In this document: positions 1 through 10,052 of the stretch, piece by piece
Layout: each line of letters begins with the position of its first letter
Numbering within the stretch: position 1 is the stretch's first letter
From: an uncultured Prochlorococcus sp.
GTDB lineage: Bacteria > Cyanobacteriota > Cyanobacteriia > PCC-6307 > Cyanobiaceae
DNA length: 64,000 nt
Assembly (NCBI GenBank): GCA_902595175.1
Contig: CACJPB010000002.1
Coordinates: forward strand, 1 to 64,000
Direction: 5' to 3'
Translations under genes and position numbers: made by a program
The notes under the pieces: generated by a model
Database searches by the model: none
The model's input: only the letters and a program-made list of their open reading frames with translations
Told to the model about the DNA's origin: nothing

Positions 1-254
1 TATCCATCGAGGATGTTCAAGGTATCCTTTCTTTGCCTTTGTTAGGGATTGTTTTAGAAGATGAACAGGTAATAATAAGTACAAATAGAGGAGAGCCACT
101 GACACTTTCAGATGGTAGATCTCCTGCAAAAAAATGTTATTTGAATGTTTCTCAAAGACTTACAAATAAAGATGTACCAATTATCGATCTTAAAAAAGAA
201 GGCAAAAGTCTTAAAGATAAATTCATGAGATTAATGCAAACAAAGGTTTTTTAA
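1..254 (+). CDS. minD: Septum site-determining protein MinD, C-terminal part (5' end outside window)
   Basis: Open frame from the window edge, ...[35 protein letters not shown]..., MinD-like C-terminus followed directly by minE. Confidence 0.9.
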   Translation, partial: SIEDVQGILSLPLLGIVLEDEQVIISTNRGEPLTLSDGRSPAKKCYLNVSQRLTNKDVPIIDLKKEGKSLKDKFMRLMQTKVF

Positions 255-255
255 A

Positions 256-591
256 ATGATGACTCTCAGAGATCTTATAAATAAATTACTAGGCAGAGAA
301 ACGTCTAGTGCGAATACAGCTAGAGAAAGATTACAACTTGTACTTGCTCATGACAGAGTTGATATGAGTTCCTTAACAACTGATCTTTTAGATAAAATGA
401 GGAAAGAGATCCTTGATGTTGTTGCTAAATATGTTGAAATTGATTTTGAGGAGGTGGCAGTAAGTTTGGAGACTGAGGATAGAATGACTGCACTAGTTGC
501 CAATTTGCCAATCAAAAGAACTATTTCAGGAGATATAAAATTCAAAAAAACTGATAAAACTGATAAAGCTAATAAAGATATCAAAAAGTAA
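256..591 (+). CDS. minE: Cell division topological specificity factor MinE
   Basis: ORF 111 aa; [17 protein letters not shown] motif typical of MinE; follows minD. Confidence 0.95.
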   Translation: MMTLRDLINKLLGRETSSANTARERLQLVLAHDRVDMSSLTTDLLDKMRKEILDVVAKYVEIDFEEVAVSLETEDRMTALVANLPIKRTISGDIKFKKTDKTDKANKDIKK

Positions 592-657
592 TAAATTTAA
601 AAAAAAGCTAAAAAAATACTGATAATTGACCCTCCCTAATTGTAAGATGAAGAGATT

Positions 658-729
658 GCCGGCTTAGCTCAGCGGTAGAGCAGCGCTTTTGTAAAGCGAA
701 GGTCATCAGTTCAAATCTGTTAGCCGGCA
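658..729 (+). tRNA. tRNA-Thr (anticodon TGT)
   Basis: GCCGGCT...AGCCGGC acceptor stem, TTCAAAT T-loop, anticodon loop CTTTTGTAA; cloverleaf folds by eye. Confidence 0.93.
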
Positions 730-740
730 TTTTGATTTAT

Positions 741-908
741 TTAATTCTGTTCAATATTCTTTGCTGAAAATAAAAAGACTAAACCTATCAGAGCAATAAT
801 AGGAAAAAATCTTATTTCCAGAACATGCTCTAAAAAAGATGCAAGGGGTTCAAATATCCAATAAGTAAAAAATTGAATTAATAAAACAAAAAATAATATT
901 AAAAACAT
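741..908 (-). CDS. Small hydrophobic conserved hypothetical protein (55 aa)
   Basis: Not in ORF track. MFLILFFVLLIQFFTYWIFEPLASFLEHVLEIRFFPIIALIGLVFLFSAKNIEQN*; ATG overlaps the upstream gene's stop (TAATG). Confidence 0.6.
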   Translation of the reverse strand: MFLILFFVLLIQFFTYWIFEPLASFLEHVLEIRFFPIIALIGLVFLFSAKNIEQN

Positions 909-1489
909 TAATACAATTCCCTAACTAATACTTCTCCTTCTCTAATCAGTTTCCAATCTCCACTATTCTTCCAAAATATAATAGTACTAGCTTTCCCACT
1001 ACTTTTCCCCCAGGGGATGGGACCCAAAATTTTTATAGAAGGGAAGTCTAAAGCAATACCTTCAGCTGTAATTGATCCTTTAAAACCTGAAATATTTGCA
1101 CTTGAAGTTAACAATGGTCCTGTTTCTCTCAAAAGAGATTGTGCGATATTTGAATTTGGAATTCTCAACCCAATAGTCTGATCATTACTGGTAAGGTGTG
1201 CAGTCTGCTTTGCTGAAGCAGGAATAACAATTGTCAGAGCTCCAGGCCAATATTTTAAGGCTAAATTTTTGTAATCTTCTCTTGCTGATTCGTGAACATA
1301 ATCAATTAAATGTTCATGTTCTGATCCCATAAGAATTAAGGGTTTGTTTTTATCTCTTTTTTTAAACTCGTATATGATATTTGAGAATTTTGGTAAGCAT
1401 CCAATTGCAGGTAAAGTGTCCGTTGGGAAAATTATAGGCAAACCACTTTTTAGGGTCCTCCAAGCAGTTTTGCAGTCTACTAAATTCAT
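908..1489 (-). CDS. tsaC: Sua5/YciO/YrdC family protein (threonylcarbamoyl-AMP synthase-like)
   Basis: IIFPTDTLPAIGC, KRDKNKPLI, WPGALTIV, GLRIPN, TSSANISG motifs. Confidence 0.88.
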   Translation of the reverse strand: MNLVDCKTAWRTLKSGLPIIFPTDTLPAIGCLPKFSNIIYEFKKRDKNKPLILMGSEHEHLIDYVHESAREDYKNLALKYWPGALTIVIPASAKQTAHLTSNDQTIGLRIPNSNIAQSLLRETGPLLTSSANISGFKGSITAEGIALDFPSIKILGPIPWGKSSGKASTIIFWKNSGDWKLIREGEVLVRELY

Positions 1490-1512
1490 TTAGATTAAGA
1501 ACCTATAATAAT

Positions 1513-2382
1513 TTATTTATATCTTCCAATGGTAAACCTACCAATACCTGAAAGATCTTTCACAATTTCTATTGATGTAAATTTATTTTTAATAAGTAGT
1601 TGTTTTACTTTTTCACTTTGATCATAATGATTTTCTAAAATTAGCCAACCATTCTCTTTTAAGAATAATGGTGCTTTATGTATTATTTCCCTAAGATGTT
1701 TTAAACCATCTTCGCCACCTAGTAAAGCGACTTTAGGTTCGAAATTCTTAACTTCTTTGGGTAATTTTTCATAAGTATCTCTGGGAATATATGGCGGGTT
1801 TGAAATAGCGAGGTCTAATTTTCCTTTAAAACTTTCAAGAGGTGACCACCAATTTCCACAATAAAATTTCAAATTTGATTGTTTAGAAGAATTTATAAAA
1901 TTTTTATTGGCAATTTCTAATGCGTCTTGATCTATATCAGTTGCCACTCCCTCGCTAAATGGATAAGCCAATGCCAACGCAATACTAATTGCACCTGATC
2001 CAGTTCCTAATTCAGCGAAAAATAATTTTTCTGATTTCTTTCGAAATATATTGAAGACAATATCAATTATAAGCTCTGTTTCTGGTCTGGGAATGAGCAC
2101 TTTGTTTGTAACTTTTAATTTTAAATCTCTCCAAAAAGTTATTCCACAAAGGTACTGAATTGGGCATGATTTTAGTAAATGATCATCCCAAACAGATTCT
2201 AAAAATTCTAAATTTTTTTTTAAATATATATTTTCCTTAGGATTTATAGTTTTCAAGTTGAGATCACTAGACGATAAACCGCCTATACAATCAAGTAAAA
2301 CAGCAAAAGATGGTTTATCCCCTCCTTTAGAAAGTTGCTTTTTTTTCCAAAATAAAAAATCTTCTACAGAAATGCAAAGCAT
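1513..2382 (-). CDS. prmC: Peptide chain release factor N5-glutamine methyltransferase
   Basis: AELGTGSGAISIALA and NPPYIP motifs. Confidence 0.92.
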   Translation of the reverse strand: MLCISVEDFLFWKKKQLSKGGDKPSFAVLLDCIGGLSSSDLNLKTINPKENIYLKKNLEFLESVWDDHLLKSCPIQYLCGITFWRDLKLKVTNKVLIPRPETELIIDIVFNIFRKKSEKLFFAELGTGSGAISIALALAYPFSEGVATDIDQDALEIANKNFINSSKQSNLKFYCGNWWSPLESFKGKLDLAISNPPYIPRDTYEKLPKEVKNFEPKVALLGGEDGLKHLREIIHKAPLFLKENGWLILENHYDQSEKVKQLLIKNKFTSIEIVKDLSGIGRFTIGRYK

Positions 2383-2393
2383 TTATTAAAGTA

Positions 2394-2546
2394 TTAGCGT
2401 TTTGGCCCAAGCCTACCTTTACTAGAGTCAGAGTAGAAACTTGATTTTTCTCCATCTTGTGTAGAAATAAATAAACCAATCAGAAATATTGTTGGCACTC
2501 CTACAAATAAAAGACTAGCTACAAATCCAAAGTTAGTTGTTTCCAT
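2394..2546 (-). CDS. psbM: Photosystem II reaction centre protein PsbM
   Basis: Not in ORF track. METTNFGFVASLLFVGVPTIFLIGLFISTQDGEKSSFYSDSSKGRLGPKR*. Confidence 0.93.
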   Translation of the reverse strand: METTNFGFVASLLFVGVPTIFLIGLFISTQDGEKSSFYSDSSKGRLGPKR

Positions 2547-2650
2547 TTAATTGGTAGTTCTATATTAGGTATTAAGACTATAGACATATAACTTGGAATA
2601 AAGTGGAAAAATAAACAAATTTTATAAACTGATTAACAGTCTTAAACAAT

Positions 2651-3013
2651 TTATCGCGGTAATTTTTTATTTTCACTAATTTTTTTTAGTTCTTCCAAAT
2701 TTGAGGGGGGAGATTGTGGTTTTGTTAAAATTACAGCGGATGATTTTATCAATGTTTGACATGCAAGGCGCCAATTTTCTGGTCTATTTTTTAGTTTTTC
2801 TTCTTCAACAGATGTAAGAGGACTCAAAGAATTTTTGTTTCCACCTTCGACTGAAATAAAGCAAGTACTGCATTGTCCTGCTCCTCCACAATTTCCCAAA
2901 ATACCTTTTAAACCATAAAGTTGTAAATTTTCTTTAATTACCAATTCCCTTAGATTTTCACCAGGATTACATTGAACCTCTAAATCCTCACGGATAAATC
3001 TGATAGTTGCCAT
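2651..3013 (-). CDS. 2Fe-2S ferredoxin family protein
   Basis: CGGAGQCSTCFISV plus downstream CQT; 2Fe-2S Cys pattern; adjacent to psbB. Confidence 0.88.
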   Translation of the reverse strand: MATIRFIREDLEVQCNPGENLRELVIKENLQLYGLKGILGNCGGAGQCSTCFISVEGGNKNSLSPLTSVEEEKLKNRPENWRLACQTLIKSSAVILTKPQSPPSNLEELKKISENKKLPR

Positions 3014-3235
3014 TTTTTTAGTTATTTTTCTTATTTTGGCGTTTTACTTTGAGAATTGTGACCAAAATATTAACAGTTTTTAGCTAAAAATTTCTTGTAA
3101 ACTCTTTTGTGCTAATCGATTTGCCCATTTTTTGCAAGAAAATAAATTTATTTACAAAAATCCCTCAAAGCCTAAAAAACCCTTACTATCGTGATGTTTA
3201 GCTGTTTTTACAGCATAGTTACTAGAAATTAACCG

Positions 3236-4759
3236 ATGGGATTGCCTTGGTATCGAGTTCACACAGTAGTTATTAATGACCCTGGTCGACTACTTGCTGT
3301 GCATCTTATGCATACTGCATTATTAGCCGGCTGGGCCGGCTCAATGGCTCTTTATGAATTAGCCATTTTTGATCCTTCTGATGCTGTTCTCAATCCAATG
3401 TGGAGACAGGGGATGTACGTTATGCCTTTCATGGCAAGACTAGGTATCACAAGTAGTTGGAATGGATGGGATATTACGGGTGCTACTGGAGTTGATCCTG
3501 GATTCTGGAGTTTCGAAGGGGTTGCAGCAGCACACATAGTATTTAGTGGTCTACTGATGTTAGCGTCTATTTGGCACTGGACATATTGGGACCTAGATTT
3601 ATGGGAAGATTCAAGAACTGGTGAGCCTGCTCTGGATTTACCAAGAATTTTCGGAATTCACCTTCTTTTAGCGGGACTTACATGTTTTGGTTTTGGAGCT
3701 TTTCATTGTGCAAACGTGGGGATTTGGGTTTCCGATCCTTATGGTTTAAGCGGTCATGTAGAACCTGTTGCCCCTTCCTGGGGAGTAGAAGGATTTAATC
3801 CTTTTAATCCAGGAGGTATTGTAGCTAATCATATTGCGGCAGGACTTATGGGTATCATTGGAGGTATTTTTCACATCACCAATAGGCCTGGGGAAAGACT
3901 TTATAGAGCATTAAAACTTGGAAGTCTCGAAGGAGTTCTAGCTAGTGCTCTAGCTGCGGTACTATTTGTATCTTTTGTTGTTTCCGGAACAATGTGGTAC
4001 GGATCAGCGACTACCCCAATAGAGCTTTTTGGTCCTACAAGATATCAATGGGATTCAGGCTATTTCAAAACAGAAATTAACAGAAGAGTACAAGCTGCTA
4101 TTGATGATGGTGCTACTAAATCAGAGGCATATGAATCGATTCCAGAGAAATTAGCCTTCTACGATTATGTAGGAAATAGTCCAGCTAAAGGGGGACTATT
4201 CAGAGTTGGCGCTCTTGTTAATGGTGATGGATTACCAACTGGTTGGCAAGGTCACATTGCTTTCCAAGATAAGGAAGGTAACGAATTAGAAGTTAGAAGA
4301 ATTCCTAATTTCTTTGAAAACTTCCCAGTCATCCTTGAAGATAAAGAAGGCAATGTAAGGGCAGATATTCCATTTAGAAGAGCCGAAGCAAAGTATTCAT
4401 TTGAACAAACTGGCATCACTGCAACTATCTATGGAGGAGACTTAGATGGACAAACATTTACAGACCCTGCAGTAGTAAAAAGATTAGCTAGAAAGGCTCA
4501 ACTTGGAGAAGCATTCAAATTTGATAGAGAAACATATAAATCTGACGGTGTATTCCGAAGCTCTCCAAGAGCTTGGTTTACCTATGCTCATTTATGTTTC
4601 GGATTACTATTCTTATTTGGCCACTGGTGGCATGCTTCAAGAACTCTTTACAGAAATTCCTTTGCTGGTATTGATGCTGAGATTGGCGACCAAGTTGAAT
4701 TTGGTCTATTCAAGAAGCTTGGTGACGAAACCACAAGAAGAATCCCAGGAAGGGTTTAA
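3236..4759 (+). CDS. psbB: Photosystem II CP47 chlorophyll apoprotein
   Basis: 507 aa; [43 protein letters not shown]. Confidence 0.99.
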   Translation: MGLPWYRVHTVVINDPGRLLAVHLMHTALLAGWAGSMALYELAIFDPSDAVLNPMWRQGMYVMPFMARLGITSSWNGWDITGATGVDPGFWSFEGVAAAHIVFSGLLMLASIWHWTYWDLDLWEDSRTGEPALDLPRIFGIHLLLAGLTCFGFGAFHCANVGIWVSDPYGLSGHVEPVAPSWGVEGFNPFNPGGIVANHIAAGLMGIIGGIFHITNRPGERLYRALKLGSLEGVLASALAAVLFVSFVVSGTMWYGSATTPIELFGPTRYQWDSGYFKTEINRRVQAAIDDGATKSEAYESIPEKLAFYDYVGNSPAKGGLFRVGALVNGDGLPTGWQGHIAFQDKEGNELEVRRIPNFFENFPVILEDKEGNVRADIPFRRAEAKYSFEQTGITATIYGGDLDGQTFTDPAVVKRLARKAQLGEAFKFDRETYKSDGVFRSSPRAWFTYAHLCFGLLFLFGHWWHASRTLYRNSFAGIDAEIGDQVEFGLFKKLGDETTRRIPGRV

Positions 4760-4782
4760 ACTAAACTTTATTACTTAATCTT

Positions 4783-4881
4783 ATGGAAGCTTTCGCTTAC
4801 GTTCTTATTCTAACTCTCGCTGTAGTTACATTATTCTTTGCTGTCGCCTTTAGAGACCCACCTAAATTTGATAGAAAATGA
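4783..4881 (+). CDS. psbT: Photosystem II protein PsbT
   Basis: Not in ORF track. [32 protein letters not shown]; immediately after psbB. Confidence 0.96.
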   Translation: MEAFAYVLILTLAVVTLFFAVAFRDPPKFDRK

Positions 4882-4886
4882 ACTAA

Positions 4887-4920
4887 TAAAAAAAACCTCT
4901 TTAACAAGAGGTTTTTTTTT
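4887..4920 (+). terminator. Rho-independent terminator after psbB-psbT
   Basis: AAAAACCTCTTTAACAAGAGGTTTTTTTTT: inverted repeat followed by a T-run. Confidence 0.85.
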
Positions 4921-4980
4921 ACTTTTCATTATTAAGATATTACTCTACTATTAGAGTTGAAGTGCATCTTATTTCACCAC

Positions 4981-5460
4981 ATGCAGTGTCCAACCTGTCA
5001 AAACACAGATAGCAGAGTTTTGGAATCAAGATCTGCTGATAGTGGTAAAAGTGTTCGAAGAAGAAGAGAGTGCTTAAATTGCAGCTTTAGATTTACAACT
5101 TATGAAAGAGTTGAATCAATGCCAGTTTCAATTATAAAAAAAGATGGTAGCAGAGAATTATTTGATAAACAAAAATTATTTAGTGGTATATCAAGAGCGT
5201 GTGAAAAGACTAACTTCAGTACTGAAGCAATTATTAATTTCGTAGATGGAATTGAATCACAAATAGTTCAAGACTCTAATAAGGATATTAAATCTTCACA
5301 AATCGGAGAATTAATACTAAAAAATCTTAGGAAAGAAAACGAAGTCGCATACATAAGATATGCCTCAGTTTACAGAAAATTCAATGGAGTAAAAGATTTT
5401 ATTTCTACTCTTGAATCTCTAAAAAGTGGTTCAAAAAATCAATTAGCTTCAATTTCATAA
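4981..5460 (+). CDS. nrdR: Transcriptional repressor NrdR
   Basis: [17 protein letters not shown]...[20 protein letters not shown] zinc ribbon/ATP cone; start likely at 4981 rather than the ORF-track 4957. Confidence 0.92.
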   Translation: MQCPTCQNTDSRVLESRSADSGKSVRRRRECLNCSFRFTTYERVESMPVSIIKKDGSRELFDKQKLFSGISRACEKTNFSTEAIINFVDGIESQIVQDSNKDIKSSQIGELILKNLRKENEVAYIRYASVYRKFNGVKDFISTLESLKSGSKNQLASIS

Positions 5461-5506
5461 AATTCAGCATCTTAAAGTGTAGAATACATAACACAAATGT
5501 TTTTGG

Positions 5507-5554
5507 TACTAGTTTGCAGGCTAGTAGCATTCCTTTCTAACTACCTCAGGTAGT
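5507..5554 (+). promoter_or_regulatory. Two tandem hairpins in the 5' leader of the S1 gene
   Basis: TACTAG-TTTGCAGG-CTAGTA (5507-5526) and ACTACC-TCA-GGTAGT (5540-5554), both perfect 6-bp stems just upstream of the ATG at 5569. Confidence 0.5.
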
Positions 5555-5568
5555 CTGCGACACAAAAA

Positions 5569-6660
5569 ATGAACGAAAATTCTTCCCAAACTATTAAAGA
5601 ACTTTCTGAGGATCAAGAAATTAAAAATTCGTCTGAGCTAGATAATGATTCTGCATCCCAAAATGAGGAAGGTTTATCATACGAGAAGAGTGATATACCC
5701 TCAGCAGATGCTTCCTCTAGCAGAACAAATACGGATTTTGACAACGCTGGATTCACACAAGAAGAATTTGCATCACTTTTGGGTAAGTATGACTATAATT
5801 TTAAGCCTGGCGATCTAGTAAAAGGTACCGTTTTTGCTCTAGAGCCCAAAGGGGCCATGATAGATATAGGAGCAAAAACAGCTGCTTTTATGCCTGTTCA
5901 GGAGGTTTCAATAAATAGAGTAGAAGGACTTAATGATGTTTTACAGCCTTCAGAAAGTCGAGAATTTTTCATAATGAGCGAAGAAAATGAAGATGGCCAA
6001 TTAGCCCTCTCCATTAGAAGAATTGAATATCAAAGAGCATGGGAAAGGGTTAGACAACTTCAGAAAGAAGATGCAACTATATATTCTGAGGTTTTTGCAA
6101 CAAACAGAGGCGGAGCTCTTGTAAGGGTAGAAGGTTTGAGAGGTTTTATTCCAGGCTCTCATATAAGTGCTCGAAAAATTAAAGATGACTTAGAGGGTGA
6201 ATATCTACCTTTAAAATTTCTTGAAGTTGATGAAGAGAGAAATAGATTAGTACTAAGTCATAGAAGAGCTTTGGTTGAGAAAAAAATGAACCGACTTGAA
6301 GTGGGCGAAGTTGTTGTCGGTTCTGTAAAAGGTATTAAACCTTATGGAGCATTTATTGATATTGGAGGAGTAAGTGGTCTATTGCACATTTCTGAAATTA
6401 GTCATGAACATATTGAGACTCCTCATAATGTTTTAAATGTCAATGACCAAATGAAGGTTATGATTATTGACCTTGATTCGGAAAGAGGAAGAATTTCTTT
6501 ATCTACTAAAGCACTTGAACCTGAACCAGGTGATATGCTGACTGACCCTCAAAAAGTTTTTAGTAGAGCTGAAGAAATGGCTGCGAAATATAAACAAATG
6601 TTATTTGAACAAACTGACGATAACGAAGAGATCACCACAGCTTCTGCTGAAGCAGTATAA
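5569..6660 (+). CDS. rpsA: 30S ribosomal protein S1
   Basis: 363 aa with repeated S1 domains (GDLVKGTVFALEPKGAMIDIGAKTAAFMP; GEVVVGSVKGIKPYGAFIDIGGVSGLLHISEIS). Confidence 0.95.
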   Translation: MNENSSQTIKELSEDQEIKNSSELDNDSASQNEEGLSYEKSDIPSADASSSRTNTDFDNAGFTQEEFASLLGKYDYNFKPGDLVKGTVFALEPKGAMIDIGAKTAAFMPVQEVSINRVEGLNDVLQPSESREFFIMSEENEDGQLALSIRRIEYQRAWERVRQLQKEDATIYSEVFATNRGGALVRVEGLRGFIPGSHISARKIKDDLEGEYLPLKFLEVDEERNRLVLSHRRALVEKKMNRLEVGEVVVGSVKGIKPYGAFIDIGGVSGLLHISEISHEHIETPHNVLNVNDQMKVMIIDLDSERGRISLSTKALEPEPGDMLTDPQKVFSRAEEMAAKYKQMLFEQTDDNEEITTASAEAV

Positions 6661-6797
6661 ATTCAATTATTTATTCTGTCCAGACATACTTGAATTTAGA
6701 CTTTATTATTCATCAACAAATATTCTTTAATTTACATTAATTGATATGTAACTATGATCTAATCTAGGATAATCTCTAATTTCAAAATTATTTGTAA

Positions 6798-8039
6798 ATG
6801 AGTGATTTCATTTTCACCTCAGAATCCGTAACTGAAGGTCATCCTGACAAAATATGTGATCAAATTAGTGACGCTGTTTTAGATGCTTTATTGACAGAAG
6901 ATCCAGAAAGCAGAGTTGCATGCGAAACTGTTGTTAATACTGGTCTTTGTTTACTTACTGGAGAAATAACTTCAAAAGCAAAAGTCGATTACATAAAACT
7001 TGTTAGAAATGTAATTAAAGAAATTGGATATGAAGGCTATAAAGCAGGTGGTTTTGATGCAAGTAGTTGTGCTGTTTTAGTAGCACTTGATGAGCAATCA
7101 CCAGACATTTCACAAGGAGTAAATGACGCAGATGATGTTAACGATGATTTGGAAGATAATACTGGCGCTGGTGACCAAGGCATAATGTTCGGCTATGCAT
7201 GCGATGAGACACCTGAATTAATGCCCTTACCGATTAGCTTAGCTCATAGATTAGCCATTCAACTTGCCAAAGTGAGGCATGAAGAAGTTCTTAATTATCT
7301 ACTACCTGATGGTAAAACTCAAGTAAGCATTGATTACGAAAAAGGGTTACCAGTATCTATTAATACGATTTTAATTTCAACTCAACATAAGCCTGAGATA
7401 GATGGAATAACAAATGAAGAAGAAATTCGTCAAAGAATCAAAGAAGATTTATGGACTCATGTTGTAATTCCTGCTACTGAAGATTTAGAAATCAAACCAA
7501 ACATTAGCAAAACAAGATTTTTAGTGAATCCCACGGGGAAATTTGTCGTAGGAGGGCCCCAAGGAGATGCGGGACTCACTGGCAGAAAAATAATTATAGA
7601 TACTTACGGTGGTTATGCTAGACACGGAGGAGGGGCATTTTCTGGTAAAGATCCAACAAAAGTAGATAGATCAGCCGCTTATGCAGCACGGTATGTAGCT
7701 AAAAGCATAGTAAAGGCAAAATTGGCAAAAAAAGCAGAAGTACAACTAAGTTATGCAATTGGAGTAGCAAAACCAATTTCCATTCTCGTGGAAACTTTTG
7801 ATACAGGTGTTATTTCACAAGCTAATTTAACTGAGCTAATTAAAGAGCACTTTGATTTAAGACCTGCAGCAATTATTAAAGAATTTAACTTAAGAAATCT
7901 ACCAAAAAAAATGGGAGGTAAATTTTTCAGAAAGACTGCTTCCTATGGACATTTTGGCAGAAGAGATCTCGAGCTCCCTTGGGAAAATGTCGAGGGGAAA
8001 GCAGCCCAATTAGCAGAGTCTTCCAAAATCTTTTTATAA
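6798..8039 (+). CDS. metK: S-adenosylmethionine synthetase
   Basis: [62 protein letters not shown]. Confidence 0.98.
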   Translation: MSDFIFTSESVTEGHPDKICDQISDAVLDALLTEDPESRVACETVVNTGLCLLTGEITSKAKVDYIKLVRNVIKEIGYEGYKAGGFDASSCAVLVALDEQSPDISQGVNDADDVNDDLEDNTGAGDQGIMFGYACDETPELMPLPISLAHRLAIQLAKVRHEEVLNYLLPDGKTQVSIDYEKGLPVSINTILISTQHKPEIDGITNEEEIRQRIKEDLWTHVVIPATEDLEIKPNISKTRFLVNPTGKFVVGGPQGDAGLTGRKIIIDTYGGYARHGGGAFSGKDPTKVDRSAAYAARYVAKSIVKAKLAKKAEVQLSYAIGVAKPISILVETFDTGVISQANLTELIKEHFDLRPAAIIKEFNLRNLPKKMGGKFFRKTASYGHFGRRDLELPWENVEGKAAQLAESSKIFL

Positions 8040-8051
8040 AATATTTATTCT

Positions 8052-9281
8052 ATGCCCAATAAATTTTATGGAGGGTTAGATTTTGGAACCAGTGGTGCAA
8101 GAATTTCAATAATTAACCTTCATAAAGAATTAGTATACTCAAATTCAATTCCCTATTCAAAAAGCTTTAAAAATCCAAATTCTTGGATCAACTCTTGTGA
8201 ATATCTTTTAGACACTTTACCTTTTGAGCTAAAAATTAATCTTAATAAATTGGCTATCTCGGGCACCTCAGGAACTTTAACTGCATCCAATTTACAAGGA
8301 GATCCGATAGGAGAAGCAATACCTTATGACCAAGCATGTATTGAACATCAGACCCTTCTTGAATCCCTAACTTCTGGGGAAGATCATCTGCGAACTCCAT
8401 ACAGTAGTCTTGCTAAAGCATTAAAACTTATAGATCAATATGGGACAAATATACTTTTACGACATCAAGCTGATTGGATCACTGGTTGGTTTTTAAAAGA
8501 TTGGTCTCATGGAGAAGAAGGTAATAATCTAAAACTTGGTTGGGATCTAAAAAAAGAATCATGGCCAAAAAGCTATCTCAATACTTCATGGCAAAAATGC
8601 CTGCCTAAAATAATAAAAAGTGGGAAAATAATTGGACAAGTGAATTTTGATTTAGCAGAGAGATTTAAATTGAATAAGAAATTAATATTAATCTCTGGAA
8701 CCACTGATTCTAATGCAAGTTTAATAGCTGCAGGTTTAAGTAAAGAAGATGGTCTCACAGTTTTAGGAACAACTATTGTAGTTAAAAAATTTATCGATAA
8801 ACCTATTAAAAAACAAGGAATTACAAACCATAGAGTAAATGGCGATTGGATATGTGGAGGAGCATCAAACGCAGGATGCGGTATTCTGTCTAAGTTCTTT
8901 TCTGATTTAGAAATAAAGGAGCTCAGTCGTCAAATAAATCCCTCGAAAAACACTTCCTTAAATCTTTTACCTCTTAATAGTAAAGGAGAGAGATTTCCTG
9001 TTAATAATTCAAATTTAGAGCCCATACTTGGTCCAAGACCAGTGAGCGACTCACTTTATTTACAAGCATTATTCGAGGGGCTAGCCAACATAGAATTGAA
9101 AGGATGGGAAAAACTAAGCGAACTAACAGGTTCACTTCCAAAAAAAATTATTACTATTGGTGGAGGTTCAAAAAACCCACAATGGAGGAAAATAAGGGAA
9201 AAAATTATCAATATACCAATTGTTTCATGCAAAAAAACCACTTCATTTGGTACTGCCTTGTTAGCAATTAAATCAAAATAA
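8052..9281 (+). CDS. FGGY-family carbohydrate kinase-like protein
   Basis: GGLDFGTSGARISI N-terminal phosphate-binding motif; C-terminal ITIGGGSKNPQWRKI. Confidence 0.82.
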   Translation: MPNKFYGGLDFGTSGARISIINLHKELVYSNSIPYSKSFKNPNSWINSCEYLLDTLPFELKINLNKLAISGTSGTLTASNLQGDPIGEAIPYDQACIEHQTLLESLTSGEDHLRTPYSSLAKALKLIDQYGTNILLRHQADWITGWFLKDWSHGEEGNNLKLGWDLKKESWPKSYLNTSWQKCLPKIIKSGKIIGQVNFDLAERFKLNKKLILISGTTDSNASLIAAGLSKEDGLTVLGTTIVVKKFIDKPIKKQGITNHRVNGDWICGGASNAGCGILSKFFSDLEIKELSRQINPSKNTSLNLLPLNSKGERFPVNNSNLEPILGPRPVSDSLYLQALFEGLANIELKGWEKLSELTGSLPKKIITIGGGSKNPQWRKIREKIINIPIVSCKKTTSFGTALLAIKSK

Positions 9282-9373
9282 AAGTTTTTTTAAAATATTT
9301 GATGAAGATATAAAATTTTTAATTAAAAGGGTTTCACAAACTACACATCTTAATTTAAAGTATATAGGTTAGA

Positions 9374-9446
9374 GCCGGGATAGCTCAGTTGGTAGAGCAG
9401 GCGACTGAAAATCGCCGTGTCCCCAGTTCAAATCTGGGTCCTGGCA
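9374..9446 (+). tRNA. tRNA-Phe (anticodon GAA)
   Basis: GCCGGGATAGCTCAGTTGGTAGAGCAGGCGACTGAAAATCGCC...GTTCAAATCTGGGTCCTGGCA. Confidence 0.95.
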
Positions 9447-9454
9447 CCTTTAAA
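9427..9454 (+). repeat. attL-like direct repeat (3' end of tRNA-Phe)
   Basis: TTCAAATCTGGGTCCTGGCACCTTTAAA, identical to 12056-12083. Confidence 0.9.
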
Positions 9455-9477
9455 CCCTGTCATAGACAGGGTTTTAA
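9452..9477 (+). terminator. Terminator after tRNA-Phe
   Basis: AAACCCTGTC-ATA-GACAGGGTTTT. Confidence 0.75.
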
Positions 9478-9680
9478 TGTTTTTAGGGATGTAGTATACA
9501 TGGAGTACACTATTGATATTTAGAGGTTCTCTTCAAAACCATTTAAATCTGTATTCTACGGAAGTAAAATTTTTGGGAAAATCAGTATATCTTTATAAAC
9601 AGGAATTTAATTTTTTTAAAAGCAAAAGCAAAATTGATTTAAACAACATAGTCTATAATTGCTTTAATTGTTGTTTGTCT

Positions 9681-10040
9681 ATGAAGTTTCTGAAAACAAC
9701 TTTGTATTTCTCTTTGCTTATCGTCTTTCCAATGAGTACGATTTCTAGTGAAAATTGGTTAAAAGATTCAATATCTGATGAAGTTGAAATTGACTATGAA
9801 AGGACTTGTGACTCTATTATTGAAGTTATTCGGGCAGAAACTAGAAATAGACTTTCACCAAACAATAGTTATGCATCAATAGAGCAAATTTATAAAAGAA
9901 AAACTATATCGATATCTGAAGAGAAAGTAGAATGTACTGGTTACGCATTATTATCAAATGGAAGAGAACGCAGAATAGAATATGGTGCATTCATCGATGA
10001 TGAGGGTGATATAATTTTCCAAACTAGTTTAGATTTTTAG
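9681..10040 (+). CDS. Hypothetical exported protein (119 aa)
   Basis: ORF track starts at 9513, but an internal ATG at 9681 gives a signal-peptide-like start MKFLKTTLYFSLLIVFPMSTISSENW. Confidence 0.6.
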   Translation: MKFLKTTLYFSLLIVFPMSTISSENWLKDSISDEVEIDYERTCDSIIEVIRAETRNRLSPNNSYASIEQIYKRKTISISEEKVECTGYALLSNGRERRIEYGAFIDDEGDIIFQTSLDF

Positions 10041-10052
10041 AATACTATATTC

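Noticed and set aside
3352-3537. 61-aa antisense ORF in psbB
   Set aside because: Antisense shadow of a highly conserved gene; no support.
4503-4778. 91-aa ORF on + strand
   Set aside because: Lies inside the psbB 3' end in another frame; composition artefact.
6661-6797. Possible SAM-responsive leader before metK
   Set aside because: No recognisable riboswitch core or strong stems on inspection.
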